Shown piece after piece: positions 20,529 through 31,109 of a stretch of 64,000 bases of DNA. How positions within the stretch are numbered: position 1 is the first letter of the stretch; each line of letters begins with the position of its first letter. The notes beneath the pieces are model-generated. The model worked only from the letters and a program-made list of their open reading frames with translations, ran no database searches and had not been told where the DNA came from. Source of the stretch: Astragalus membranaceus (taxonomy: Eukaryota; Streptophyta; Magnoliopsida; Fabales; Fabaceae). Both the position numbers and the translations under genes were made by a program. The stretch is from the NCBI GenBank assembly GCA_039519185.1, contig CM076849.1, positions 107,017,806 through 107,081,805 of the forward strand, in the 5' to 3' direction.

Positions 20529-22598
20529 TCAAATACATATGGCTTTCATTTTTCCACTCCTCCCTCTTTTTCTACTAGTAGTGCTGCCAGCCTTCTCCCG
20601 GAGTTCGGCAATCTGAACCTCGCAAAACTCCATGAATTCGGAAACTTGGACCGGGGTGTTAAACGGGTGCATTGCCGCGTTAGCCTCCTTTAGACGTTTG
20701 GGGATTCCCGTGATAGCTTGATTGGCCAGCCATGCCAACTTTGAGAATCTGTCTTTCCAGTATAAGCTTTCATTCTTCAACTCTATGAAGGCTTCATGGT
20801 TTTCTATCCTGCTGACCAACTCCACAAAGCGGTTCTCCCAATAGATGCTTTCTGTCTTCAGCTGGTGGTAAACCTCCTCTTGATATCTGATATGGTCGTT
20901 CAGCTCATCAGATTTTTCATGCTCCTTTCTCAAGGCTTGTAGGTATTCTCGGAGTATCTCTTCAATGGTATCTTTATCCTGCTTGATACTTTTCACTTGC
21001 TCTTCAAACTCGGCTGCCATCATCCGGGACTCTCTTTTTGATACCATTAGCAGGCTTTGTGCGGTCTTTTCAGCAATCATTGATTCTTCCCGTAACCTTT
21101 TCCACTTATATGCATCATCGATGGCTTGGTTCACTTTCAGGTTGCAACGTTTTATTTCCTCTTTCGCCCCTCTTAGGTACTTTTGAACATCTAGTTTGTT
21201 CTTTTGTTCAATCTTGAGCTGCTTGCGGCTGTCTTCAATGGCCACTGACTTACTTGCGTTCTCCTCCTCCAATTTCTGGTTTTTTAGGAGCACTTTCTCT
21301 AACTCTGCCTGCAAGCCCTTCTTTTCTTCCTCGGCTTTTGACAATGCCATTTTAAGCTTATCTAAATCTTCGACAGTGAGAAGGGTAGGTTCAGGTACTT
21401 CTTCCTCAAACCATAGTGCACTTTGGTAAGGCAATCGGGTGTCTTGGATCCTCTTTTGGAGCCATTGACGAAAGGTGGTTTCCTTATCGCCGCTCCTCTT
21501 AGTAAGCTCTTGTCCCTTGCGGACGACCATATCCCACGCTTGAGAAATCTTCCGGAGCATGTCAACCTCTTTTGGGCTTCCTTCATGGAGGTAAAAAGGG
21601 ATTAACATGTCTTCGGTGGGCGGATTTCGCATGGGGTACCCCAGCTGTCTTAGAGTTAGAGAAGGATTGTAATTTATGCATCCTCTTGTCCCCATGAGCG
21701 GGACGTTTTGAAAGTTTCCACATCGAAAAACTACTGCGGGCCTATCTTTCCACCATGATGGGTGCCAACGAACCTTGTATTCATGAAGGCCCCCCAGCAC
21801 TTGCAACCATTCACTAGTGTTCATTGTCTTCACATCACACCCTCTGGCGTCTTCAATTGGTCCTTCTACTCTGACTTTGTTAACGAAAGCATGGGTGAGA
21901 AGCCAAACATACAAGGCGTGCAGGCAGCAAGATATCCTCTTTCCCCTTAGCTCACTATAATGAGTGAAAGTACAGTAAGTGTCTGCGAGCATGGCTAGAA
22001 TCGGATTGAGTGGGTTTTCTCCATCCTTGAAGGATAAGAAGACACCAATAGCTGTTGTGTCCACATATCTTTCAAGGCATTGAAATAGGACAATGCTAAA
22101 GATGGTCAAAGCTAACACCTGCTTAAAAGGACCCCAATTTCTAGCGTCGGCGAAGGATTTCATTTGGCTTTCCAGATACTCTTGTGGGAATCCTGCAATG
22201 CCATTTCGATTTTTCTTCCGGAGCTTCAAGTTCTCTTTGCTGGTTTGTAACATTGAGGCGAGTTTCTCATCTGTGTAGTATTGTCCCTGATACTGGTAGG
22301 GTCCATTGTCTTGTTGAGGAAAGCCGAAGATTTGTGTATATTCTTCCAGGGTAGGTGCCATCTGGAAATTTTTGAAGGTGAAGCACCTTAATGAAGAGTC
22401 GTAGAACTGGCTCAAAGCGGCAATGGACTCCGTTTGCACGTCCAATTGTAGTAACATAATAATCTTCCCATACACTCTATCGAAATACCTGCGCTCGATG
22501 GGCGGCAATCGACCAGCACATTCCCTTAGACTTGTCAGATTAGGCTGTTTTACTATAGGGTAGTTCAGAGTTTGGATTGCTTCACAGTTTGATCCCAT
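20529..22598 (-). CDS. Ogre ORF1 (accessory protein upstream of gag)
   Basis: An intact 689-codon frame between the 5' LTR and gag. The N-terminal half (about residues 1-400) contains LRCFTFKNFQMAPTLEEY and further conserved aromatic positions. These resemble the Ogre ORF1 family and, more distantly, plant mobile domain-like proteins. From about residue 410 to 600 there is a charged coiled-coil region rich in E, K and L heptads. The C-terminus has a basic cluster (SRKRGRSGKMK) that could be a nuclear localisation signal. The role of ORF1 is not established. It has no stop or frameshift, in contrast to pol. Confidence 0.85.
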   Translation of the reverse strand: MGSNCEAIQTLNYPIVKQPNLTSLRECAGRLPPIERRYFDRVYGKIIMLLQLDVQTESIAALSQFYDSSLRCFTFKNFQMAPTLEEYTQIFGFPQQDNGPYQYQGQYYTDEKLASMLQTSKENLKLRKKNRNGIAGFPQEYLESQMKSFADARNWGPFKQVLALTIFSIVLFQCLERYVDTTAIGVFLSFKDGENPLNPILAMLADTYCTFTHYSELRGKRISCCLHALYVWLLTHAFVNKVRVEGPIEDARGCDVKTMNTSEWLQVLGGLHEYKVRWHPSWWKDRPAVVFRCGNFQNVPLMGTRGCINYNPSLTLRQLGYPMRNPPTEDMLIPFYLHEGSPKEVDMLRKISQAWDMVVRKGQELTKRSGDKETTFRQWLQKRIQDTRLPYQSALWFEEEVPEPTLLTVEDLDKLKMALSKAEEEKKGLQAELEKVLLKNQKLEEENASKSVAIEDSRKQLKIEQKNKLDVQKYLRGAKEEIKRCNLKVNQAIDDAYKWKRLREESMIAEKTAQSLLMVSKRESRMMAAEFEEQVKSIKQDKDTIEEILREYLQALRKEHEKSDELNDHIRYQEEVYHQLKTESIYWENRFVELVSRIENHEAFIELKNESLYWKDRFSKLAWLANQAITGIPKRLKEANAAMHPFNTPVQVSEFMEFCEVQIAELREKAGSTTSRKRGRSGKMKAICI

Positions 22599-23402
22599 AT
22601 CGCCTTGCTTATGACAAAACTTTCGAGCCCCTTACAATTCCCGGCAGACCTAAATGAGATGAATAGCATGCATGTGAGGATTTTTTTGTATATTTTTTTT
22701 TGAAATAACGATGATGTATGATGAATTAAAGAATGACGTTACAAAGAAAATTTTGGTGATTCAAATTTTGAGAAACATTAACCATGTCACATAAAAAATA
22801 TACGTAAAGGGCAAAAGGAGTAAATGGTTTTCATTATTTGATTTTTTTTTTTTTGAAAGATAAAAAGTTTTTGCGATGATGCAACGGGTAGGTGAATTGC
22901 CCTTGTGTCCTAAACAGGTTAGGTCTTATATATAGGTCACGGTCTAGGGCTACTTGTGTGATCAATCTCTCAGGTGGCTCTAATCACGTCCTCACAAGGG
23001 TCTCCAGAGCTGAAATCTCCTTCGTGATATGACCCACAACGATAGCGAGCTACCTGCTGTGGGATACCACGAAAGAGCGTACTCTGGCTGAGGCTTTCAT
23101 GAGAGTCAGACAGATAAAATCCAGAATGACCGACACTAATCGTCTCCGCTCGTCCTAGGGTTTTTTTTTAGACCCGGGTATAGGGCCCCGCTCAAGAGTG
23201 TGTGCAATATGTGTAGGTGATGTGTGTGATATAAGCAACCTAAACTACCCATGCTGCAAAAGAAATACAGATAATAGTACAAAGGTCTTCTACCCTAAGG
23301 TTCAATAAAGCAAATAAACAGATAAATGAAATAGACGTGCTAATAGAAGGGCTAACAAATATCTACACATTTAACTAAATTAGGCTTGACCCTCTTAAAT
23401 AG
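22599..23402 (-). other. Ogre 5' leader
   Basis: About 800 bp between primer site and ORF1 with no long frame. It has a T-rich stretch (22680-22860) and a run containing CACGAAAGAGCGTACTC. No clear packaging signal can be identified by eye. Confidence 0.7.
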
Positions 23403-23420
23403 TCCCCAGTGGAGTCGCCA
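23403..23420 (-). promoter_or_regulatory. Primer binding site of the Ogre
   Basis: The minus strand reads TGGCGACTCCACTGGGGA just after the 5' LTR end. This is the usual Ogre/Tat primer site, reported in the family as complementary to tRNA-Arg. Confidence 0.85.
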
Positions 23421-23422
23421 GC

Positions 23423-26313
23423 AGTAGCGACCGAAAAATCCGAAGGAGGGATTCTTCGTTGTTTTTGAGCAATGGAGTCGCCATCAATATTTATTTTTAG
23501 GAAAACATTGAAAAAACCTTTGTTTTTGGGTTCGGGGGTCGATTAAGTGCGGAGAAGGTACTAGCACCCCGCAACATCCTAAAAAGGTTACCTTTTAATT
23601 TAATGTGTAGAAAAAAAAAAGTTAGTTTTAAAAGAAGATATTTTAATTTACCCTTTTTGATTGTTTGCGAAAATCGGAAAGGAAGACTTAATAAAATTTT
23701 AGTTTTTTTTTTGCGCTCGACAGGGGTGGGCCCCCGCTCCTACGTATCTCCGGGTGCGATGGAGAAATCAAAGCTATGTAGTTCTCGGGTAGAAAATATT
23801 TGTGTGTTGGTATTTTTTATTTTTGAAAAGTTTGCGAAAACTAGAGGCCGTTCATGGTGACCAAACAGATAAATCCAGAGTGGTCACCACTAATGGCTTA
23901 TTCGAAAAAAGAAAGTGTTTACAGCGCTCAAACGAGCTGGGCCCAGAGTGAACGCTATAAATACCCGGTTTGCGATCGAGCGTTTTGTTTGAAAAATGCT
24001 TACTGGGAAGCGTGATTTTTTTTTTTTTAAAAAAAGGGAGTTGAGATTACGTTGTATTCTATTAACTGAAAATTTCTTGAAGTTTAGGCGGGTGTTTGCG
24101 ATGATCAAACGAATAGATTCAGAGTGATCACCGCTACTAATCCGCTTTGAAAAAAAGAAGGTTAGCCCTATCGGTCAAACAAGCTAAGCTCAGAGTGACC
24201 GTTAGTAACAACATATTTTTTGTGTGAGTATGGTTGTTTGAAAGAAAGAAAAATGATTTGAAAGCATTATGGTGTAAATAAAAGCGGAATGAGTGATAGT
24301 AAAAAGGGGAGGTACAGTTAACAACAAGGAGTGTTGTATCAAAAACGGGGGGTGCGAACAGTGAGACCAAAACGCTTTTGTGAACTAGGTTGTGTTTAAA
24401 AAGATGGGCTTGTAGTAAAAAATGGATGGGTTTGCTGTCAAAAAAGGGTACTGTATTAAAAACGTGGGGGTGCAATTAACATGGGTGTTTAAATCTAAAA
24501 ATAGGGGTTGTATTATCAGAACCTGGGGGTGTCAATAGAAATCTGATGTGAAAAAAAAGTAGTTGAGCGTTTGATTATTTGGAAAAAAACGCTTTACTTA
24601 GAAAACATGATTTAGGGAAATGGGTTGTTTGATTAAGCGGTCTTCTATTTTGAAAGTTGATTTTTGGAAAATGGTTTCCGCTATTATTATTTTGAAAAGA
24701 ATTACCATTGTTTTTTTTTTGTTTCATTATTGTCATGGTTATTATTTTAAAAGGTGCCTTTTGCTGTTTTTTGTTTAAATAAATATTGTTATTATTCCCT
24801 TTTTTTTTATGAAGGTAGTGGTATTAGTAACCATTTATTTTGGAATTTTTTTTTTTAAAAAGAACTTTATTTTAATCCGAAAATTACAGCAATATTTAAA
24901 AAAAAAGGCAACAATTTAAATAAATAAAAAAAACAGCAATGATATGTAAAAAAAAGTTACAGCAACAATTTATATAAAAACAGCAACAATTAAATAAAGA
25001 AAAACAGCAACATATATACAAAAAAACGATTTAATAGAAAAATAGCAACAATTTTAAATAGTAAAAAAAAAAGCAACAATAGTATCTTAAAAAAACATGA
25101 CAACAATAATAAAAAAAACAGCAACAGTGTATACGAATTTACATTACAGCAGTTATACAAAATAATAAAAAAACAGCAACAATATTTACATGAACAAAAT
25201 TACAGCAGCTAAAAAAACAGCAATAATTAAGTAAAATGTTACATTGCAATACCTTAAACAAAAAAATCCGGAAATGTTGAAGGAGAAGTTTTCTTCTTCG
25301 GATTTCCTCAATACAACAGAATTTGAAACTAAAAAAAATTTGTGAAAGAGAAGAAAAAGAATAACAGTAAAAAAACTCTCAAACTCTCTTTTCTAAACAA
25401 AACCTAGACTCTCCTTCTTTTCTTTTTTTTGAAAACTCATCTTCTTCTTCCTTTCTCTCTCAAAATCCCCGTCCTTTTCTTCAATGGATCGACCCCTATT
25501 TATACCTGGAGATTTTTTTTAGTCCTGTGCTTCTCTCTTTTCGAAACTGTCCTTCACCATACCCTGTTGCTTCTTCTTTTCTTTGAGACTGGCTTGATAT
25601 GACAGAGGGAGCAGAAATTTCTGAGGAGGAAAAGGGGCATGGTGTCTTAGGGTTAGGTGAGAGTGGTTGGTGAAGGCATGGAAGTGAAAAGAATTCGAAG
25701 GGGAGGTATGGAGGCATGTGGGTGAGAAGGTGTGTACAGAGGAGAGAATGATGATTTTGTGTTTTGGTGAGAGAAGAGAAGTGATGGATGTGTGAGGGAA
25801 TGGGGAAGGTATGCGTGAGTGTGTGAGAGTGATGTGAGGGAAGAGAAAAAAAATGAGTGTGTGAGAGGAAAGAGAGATGGGGGGCCGTAGGGAGTGGGGA
25901 GAGAGAAAGAAGGGAAAGGTTGAGTGTGAGTGGAAGAAAGAGAGAGAGGAAGCGTGAGATTGGGAAATGGAGTGTGGGGAAGTGGGGAGTTGGGAGAAAA
26001 GAGGAAAGGTGGAGTGTGGGAAAGGAAAAAATGCAACTTCCAAGGAGGCCGAATTTGGGTGTTGGTGGAGGGGAAATGGGTATGGGTTGGATAGTAATTA
26101 GGGTTAGGAGGAGTTGGGTTATGGGTTGGATAGGAATTAGGGTTTGGGGCGAATTGGGCTAGTTTTTTTTGGTTGGGTTGGGTTTCTGATGGCCCAATCC
26201 TGATTGCACCTCAACTAAAATAAAATAATACATGACATGAAATTAAAAATGATTATTATATTTATCAAAAATAAAATCTCTTATTTTTGATCGGACAAAA
26301 TTAGGGTATTACA
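23423..26313 (-). repeat. Ogre 5' LTR
   Basis: 2.9 kb, collinear with 5671-8813 but lacking two segments: 146 bp at 26048/26049 and about 102 bp near 26214. The TATA box is kept at 25497-25504 on the minus strand. The internal edge reads AGTAGCGACC instead of TGTAGCGACC. It is followed on the right by GGCAT. Confidence 0.93.
25497..25504 (-). promoter_or_regulatory. TATA box in the Ogre 5' LTR
   Basis: TATAAATA on the minus strand in the context CCAGGTATAAATAGGGGTCG, identical to the other LTR. Being in the 5' LTR it is the copy that would drive genomic RNA. Confidence 0.65.
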
Positions 26314-27150
26314 GGCATAGAGCCCAAATTTCTCACAGTTCCAGCACTGAATCTTCTTCTTATCAGTAGGTTCTTTCTTACCTTTAGAGCTACTAGACCC
26401 TCCTTCTTTAGAGGATTCAGAATCTTTGCCCTTTCCCTTGTTAGAGTTCCAATTTCCTTTGCCATTAGACTTCTTCTTGCCCTTAGACCAGTTTGACTTA
26501 GAGGATTTAGCTTGGAAGGCTGTCTCCTTCCCTCTATCACCTCCTTCCATCTCAATTAGATTAATTTCCTTGGCCTCTAAGGTACTTTAAAGTTGTTCAA
26601 TGGCCACTGCTGCTAGATCCATAGTGTCCTCAATAGAGTTGACTATATAGCCAACTCTTTGAGTCAAAGAACGTATGATCTTTTCACAAATTTGCTGATT
26701 TGTGAGTTGTTCACCATTCAATCCCATTGCATTAGTGATAACTCTGCGTCTAGCAATGTAATAACAGATCTTCTCTTGATCCTTCATCTTAGTGTTCTCA
26801 TATTGCTTTCTCAACGCATTCGACTTGACCTTTTTTACTTGAGTATCACCCAAAAAACTGGTTTTCAGAATATCCCAGGCTTCTTTTGAAGTCTTGGCAT
26901 TTCTGATTTTGTCAAAATTTGGTTCATCGCAACCTTGATGAATGAGATACTTACCCTTGCAATCTTTCCTCTTGTTCTCAATGTAGGTGGCTCTTTCAGC
27001 CTCTGTTGGTTTTGCAGGCAATTCTGCAAACCCTTCTGTCACAATTTCAAAGAGGTCTTGGAACCCTAAAATTGCCTCCATTTGAATACACCATCTGTCA
27101 TAGCTTTTGCTATCTAGTTTAGGTATGTTTGTGGGTAGACTTCCTGCCAT
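26314..27150 (-). pseudogene. Copia gag (source copy), interrupted
   Basis: The copia Gag polyprotein starts MAGSLPTNIPK 138 bp after the primer site. It has the KSYDRWCIQMEAILGFQ and SKEAWDILKTSFLG motifs of the UBN2/gag family. A single in-frame TAA (26587-26589) follows VAIEQL. The frame then resumes with a Lys/Ser-rich linker and the first two cysteines of a CCHC knuckle (CWNCEKFGLYA). The Ogre insertion truncates it there, and the remaining cysteine lies at 5570-5670. Confidence 0.9.
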
Positions 27151-27291
27151 GGTTAAGGACTGAAAACTGTTTCACACACTGTTTCCCTTTAACCCAAGAA
27201 TCTGTCACTCTGACTAAAACTCACAAAAATTCACACACCTCACACCCTTTTGTGTTTCCCAGATTTTCTTGAACCCCAAGAACGTAACTAT

Positions 27292-27305
27292 GCTCTAAGA
27301 TACCA
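27292..27305 (-). promoter_or_regulatory. Copia primer binding site
   Basis: TGGTATCTTAGAGC on the minus strand, two to three bases from the LTR end (...CACCAACA). It is a variant of the copia primer site TGGTATCAGAGC, complementary to initiator tRNA-Met. Confidence 0.75.
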
Positions 27306-27308
27306 ATT

Positions 27309-27917
27309 TGTTGGTGTATTATATGAATTGTGGTGGTGTAGATAGCACAATAATAGGCCCAGAATTGTAAAACGAAACTGACCCAATCTTTCCTTATGCA
27401 GGTACTGTTCACTAAGTGTATTTGGGCTGTGACCCGAACCCAATAGCAAGCAAAGCAGAGAAAGGGTAAAAACACTGAACCCTAATTCTTTAGCCTCACA
27501 CGTGATTTTTCTTTCTCTCTCTTTCTCTTCGTTCTCTCTTTTCTCTCTGGTTTCTCTCTACGAAGAACAACACTGAATCTCTTCTGTTTTCTTTATGCTG
27601 TAGGTACACGAAGCGAGCACAAAACTGTGGCTGATGGTGAGATCGTAGAATAGAGAAGAAACAGCACGATCTTGCCTTTTGATGAACGTGATGAACACGA
27701 GAGAGAAGACAAAAAACTGAAGGATAGCGCGCACAGAAAAAGGAAAAGGATTGCCAGAAACTTTGTAAAACTTTCTTCTTCATCTATTACACTTCTGTCA
27801 TTTCTCATTTATATTTTTTGTGAACATACATGTATATATTTATAGCTTCTGATTTTGGTTGTTAATCTGGGTTAGCTACTGTTCTGGACTGGACCAAGAG
27901 GTCCATTAGCAAAACCA
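27309..27917 (-). repeat. Copia 5' LTR (source copy)
   Basis: The inner end TGTTGGTG (plus strand) is set by the primer site. The outer end is placed near 27917 where Tat-type LTR sequence begins, and is uncertain by tens of bases. A minus-strand TATA box CTATAAATATATACATG lies at about 27830. Confidence 0.68.
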
Positions 27918-28260
27918 GGGGGTGCGTTTAGCAATTGGATATGGATCAGCCCAATCGATTCGGCCTGTATCCACTACATACAAGCCCAACTAAAGCCACC
28001 ACGCTTGGATGGTTCAGATCGATTCTGATAATCCGACACTCCACAGACGAGCATCGATTTCCTATAAATACCGGCTCGCATAGCCATTTATACGGTACAC
28101 ACTCTTCCCTTGCAAATTCACTAGCTTATTCTCATACTGACTTGAGCGTCGGAGTGGCTTTGCAAGTACCCCCCCTCCCCCTGGCGCTCGCTGACCTCCT
28201 GCCTGGGCAGCAAGAGACCTACGAACAGCAGCCGACCAAAATACTGCTAGGTACAGAACA
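27918..28260 (+). repeat. Tat-like LTR, 3' part
   Basis: It holds a TATA box CCTATAAATACCGG (about 28062), the motif GAGCGTCGGAGTGGCTTTGCAAGTACC (from 28144), and the end GTACAGAACA next to the primer site. Both motif and end recur in the element at 63.1-64.0 kb, showing that they belong to one broad family. Confidence 0.75.
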
Positions 28261-28278
28261 TTGGCGACCACAGTGGGA
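28261..28278 (+). promoter_or_regulatory. Primer binding site of element T
   Basis: TTGGCGACCACAGTGGGA directly after the LTR end ACAGAACA. The related element near the window end has TTGGCGGCCACAGTGGGA at the same place. Confidence 0.75.
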
Positions 28279-28329
28279 GATATCTATCTTTCACAATCAC
28301 TACTCCTTGAACTTTTCTCTTGCTACTCC

Positions 28330-29319
28330 ATGGCTCCAAGAGGCAGACCCCAGGTTCAAAGCATTGCCTTACCTGCACCCCGACCAGAGGATACCCCTGA
28401 GGGCAACGTCGCCAGCCTGCCTAATGAGGGCAACGTCGCCAGCCTGCCTAACGAGGGCACCAGTCAGCCTGCCCAACCCTCGAATGTAAGCCAACTTTTG
28501 GACCTCCTGGCCAGCCGCACTCAAGCTATGCTGCAGCAGGAAGCTCGCCTAAGGCTGATTGAAAGGCGTGTGGCTTCCCTGCCCGAGCATCCTCCTCCGA
28601 CAACGATGGATTCAAGGCGCCATCGGTCTCCCCCTCGAAGGCACCACGTCCATCGTTCCCCCCAAGGCGAAGGCACGTGCACCAATCTCCCCCTCGGCGA
28701 CACAGGCATGAAGGATCGGTCTCACCTCCAAGGACCCTCCATCCCCTCCAGATGATACCTACCAACCTCACGACTCCCATTCCAGGACATCCTCACGCGC
28801 ATCCCCTGATTCTCGTAAGAGGTCGAGGAACCGGGTCGATACCCATCGGAGGCACCACCGGGGATCGCCATCGAGGAGATCCCCTGACCGACGTAGGTAT
28901 CATGAGTTGGACTATGAAGACACCTCCCCCCGAAAGTCAAGAGGGTTTTCAGAAGAAGGACCTTTCACTCGAAGGGTGGATGAATGCCGAATCCCAAGGG
29001 CCTTGGAGAAGCTGCCAACCCTCAAGATGTATGATGGAACTGGAGATCCAGACCGCCATCTGGCACACTTCTACCTGATGATGCGCTATAGAGGCGCCAG
29101 GGAGCCTGTTCACTGCAAAATCTTCCCCCTGACTCTCCCAAATCTGAAGAGGTTCTTAGGGCAATCAGGCAAGGAGAGAAAGAAACACTTAGAGAATATC
29201 TGGAAAGGTTCAACAAGGAGGCTGCCAAAGTCAGGAACCTTGAAGACATGGAAGAGCTGATCCGCGAAGGGAAGCTCGCCTGGTACGTGAATGAAGAAGA
29301 GGATGACATCAGGACTTGA
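28330..29319 (+). pseudogene. Degenerate gag of element T
   Basis: It starts MAPRGRPQVQSIALP, with two tandem copies of GNVASLPNE, a coiled region, then a basic stretch with SRRHRSPPRRHHVHRSP. A frameshift after about 28755 moves the frame. The capsid part follows (VDECRIPRALEKLPTLKMYD, then HLAHFYLMMRYRGAREP). It then jumps, through an internal deletion and frame change near 29135, to the capsid C-terminus (TLREYLERFNKEAAKV), ending at TGA 29317-29319. Typical of Tat-lineage gag; not functional as it stands. Confidence 0.8.
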
Positions 29320-29609
29320 GCCTAGGGCTAGTTATGAATTTTGTTGTTTGAGCACGAAGGCATAATGTAAAATCTCGATATGAATGATACCAAAATTCAT
29401 TTTTACAGTTTTTGCTCTAGCTCCCTAGCATTAACCCTTGTTCCAACGAAAAATTCCTTAAGATCAAGAAAGAAAAAAGGGTCCAACTCCATAGATAGAA
29501 GTGGAGCGAGGCAAGTTTTGATTTTTTATCGCGGGGGGCAACCTCAACATTAGCTCAAATGAATTTTTTTATCTCTCCAAGTGGGGGAGTCAAGGGTGTC
29601 ATGGCGCGC
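29320..29609 (+). other. Spacer after gag in element T
   Basis: About 290 bp of unremarkable AT-rich sequence between the gag stop and the first repeat array. It contains a GGGGGGCAACC stretch at 29533-29543 but no coding signal. Confidence 0.6.
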
Positions 29610-29860
29610 TCGTCTTCCTAGAGCAAAGCAACCAAGGTCACGGCACCCACCCAGCAGGGATCCAAGGCATGGCACCATAGAGGATGCCTAGCACTTGGCA
29701 CCCAGGTGCCCAGCACCAAGGCACAAAAAAAAACAAGGCTTGGCACCATAGAAGGCGCCCGGCACCATAGAAGGCACCATAGAAGGCGCCCAGCACCATA
29801 GAAGGCTCCCAGCACCCAGGCGCCTATGAGGGCGCCATCAACAGCAAGGCACCCAAGAGG
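29610..29860. repeat. Short tandem repeats GGCACCATAGAAGGCGCC
   Basis: Six or more degenerate repeats of about 17-20 bp built on GGCACCATAGAAGGCGCCCA, with variants CACCCAGGCGCC. They give GC-rich, partly self-complementary sequence (GGCGCC). Confidence 0.85.
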
Positions 29861-29904
29861 GCGCTATCAACAGAAGATGGAAAACCATGGCCACTGGCCC
29901 CACA

Positions 29905-30570
29905 ACCTCTGATGGGCGTGTTATATTCAGACCGAGTTCTGATAAACTGCCCCCAGAGTAAACTCTGCCACGAGGCACGAAGCGACTTTAAACGTGTCGC
30001 AACCTCTGATGGGCGAGTTATATTCAGACCGTGTTCTGATAAATTGCCCCCAGAGTTAACTTTGCCACGAGGCACGAAGCGACTTTAAACGTGTCGCAAC
30101 CTCTGATGGGCGAGTTAGATTCAGATCGATTTTGATAAACTGCCCCCAGAGTCCCACGAGGTGCGAACCGACTTTAAACGTGTCGCAACCTCTGACGGGC
30201 GAATTAAATTCAGATCGATTCTGATAATCTGCCCCCAAAGTCCCACGAGGTGCAAAGCGGCTTCGAAAATGGTTGCAACCTCTGATGGGCGAGTTAAATT
30301 CGGATCAATTCAGATAAACTGCCCCCAGAGTCACCACGAGGTGTTAACTTTGCCACGAGGCACGAAGCGGCTTCGAAAATGGTCGTAACCTCTAATGGGT
30401 GAGTTAAATTCGGATCGATTCATATAAACTGCCCCCAGAGTCCCACGAGGTATTAGCTTTGCCACGAGGCACGAAGTGACTTTAAACGTGTCGCAACCTC
30501 TGATGGGCGAGTTATTATTCAGACCGATTCTGATAAACTGCCCCCAGAGTTAACATTGCCACGAGGCGAT
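29905..30570. repeat. Tandem repeat array, about 85-110 bp units, about 7 copies
   Basis: Each unit contains GCAACCTCTGATGGGCGAGTTA, TTCAGATCGATTCTGATAA and CTGCCCCCAGAG, followed by CCACGAGGCACGAAGCGACTTTAAACGTGTC. Unit lengths vary because a segment with TTAACTTTGCCACGAGG is present or absent. The TTCAGATCGATTCTGATAAT part also occurs in the LTR of the same element (about 28016), suggesting the array grew from LTR-related sequence. Confidence 0.92.
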
Positions 30571-30789
30571 ATGAGATCATACATTCAGATGCGCAAGGCG
30601 ATGACTAGCGCCTAAGTCCATCTTACGCGTGCCAGTTATAAGTATAGGAAACAAGCCTGACAAAGAGTGTCAACGAGATAATGGTGAGGACAGAATAAGC
30701 AATTCCCTTCGGCACCAAGCGAGCCCTGAAATTTCACCAAGAAGAAAATTAGGCTAAGAGACTGGATGAGCAACAAAAAAGCAGAGTGC

Positions 30790-31020
30790 CGAGCACACGT
30801 CCACACAAACCGGCACCCATGAGGGCTCCTGGCAGGGCGCCAAGTCAAGAAGCAGCCAGCGCCCATGAGGGCGCCTGGCAGGGCGCCAAGTGAAGAACCA
30901 GCCAGTGCCCATGAGGGCGCCTGGCAGGGCGCCAATGAAGAGCAGCCAGCGCCCATGGGGGTGCCTGGCAGGGCGCCAATGAAGAAGCAGGCAGCGCCCA
31001 TGAGGGCGCCTGGCGGGAGG
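30790..31020. repeat. Tandem repeats of GAGGGCGCCTGGCAGGGCGCCAA type
   Basis: About five units of 50-60 bp, each with CAGCGCCCATGAGGGCGCCTGGCAGGGCGCCAA. The flanking AACAAAAAAGCAGAGTGCC occurs on both sides of this and the next array (30774 and 31442), indicating a larger duplication. Confidence 0.9.
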
Positions 31021-31109
31021 TGGTCTGGAAGCAAGTTCTTCGCAAGGGGGCAGAAGCACTGAGCAACAAGGCGCCCAAGGCACCCATGAGGGCACCAAAA
31101 CCTTGTCTC

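Larger units (their letters stand above)
5671..26313 (-). mobile_element. Ogre-type Ty3/gypsy (Tat lineage) retrotransposon, nearly full length, non-functional
   Basis: The element carries two long LTRs with TG...CA ends and 5-bp target duplications GGCAT (5666-5670 and 26314-26318). It has a primer binding site TGGCGACTCCACTGGGGA and a polypurine tract. In minus-strand order it encodes ORF1 (689 aa), gag, protease with a G-patch, an intron, reverse transcriptase, RNase H and integrase. ORF1 upstream of gag and an intron between protease and reverse transcriptase are diagnostic of Ogre. Total length is 20.6 kb. Its 3' LTR has been enlarged by a post-insertion templated duplication (8446-11641). 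Pol is broken by stops, a frameshift and an altered integrase residue. Confidence 0.95.
26314..27925 (-). mobile_element. Ty1-copia retrotransposon, 5' part (split by Ogre and Athila A)
   Basis: In minus-strand order: 5' LTR, primer site TGGTATCTTAGAGC, and gag up to the zinc knuckle. The Ogre then cuts it at 26313. The gag resumes at 5670 and is cut again by Athila A at 5569. No reverse transcriptase or 3' LTR is in the window. It lies within the upstream part of a Tat-like LTR. Confidence 0.85.
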
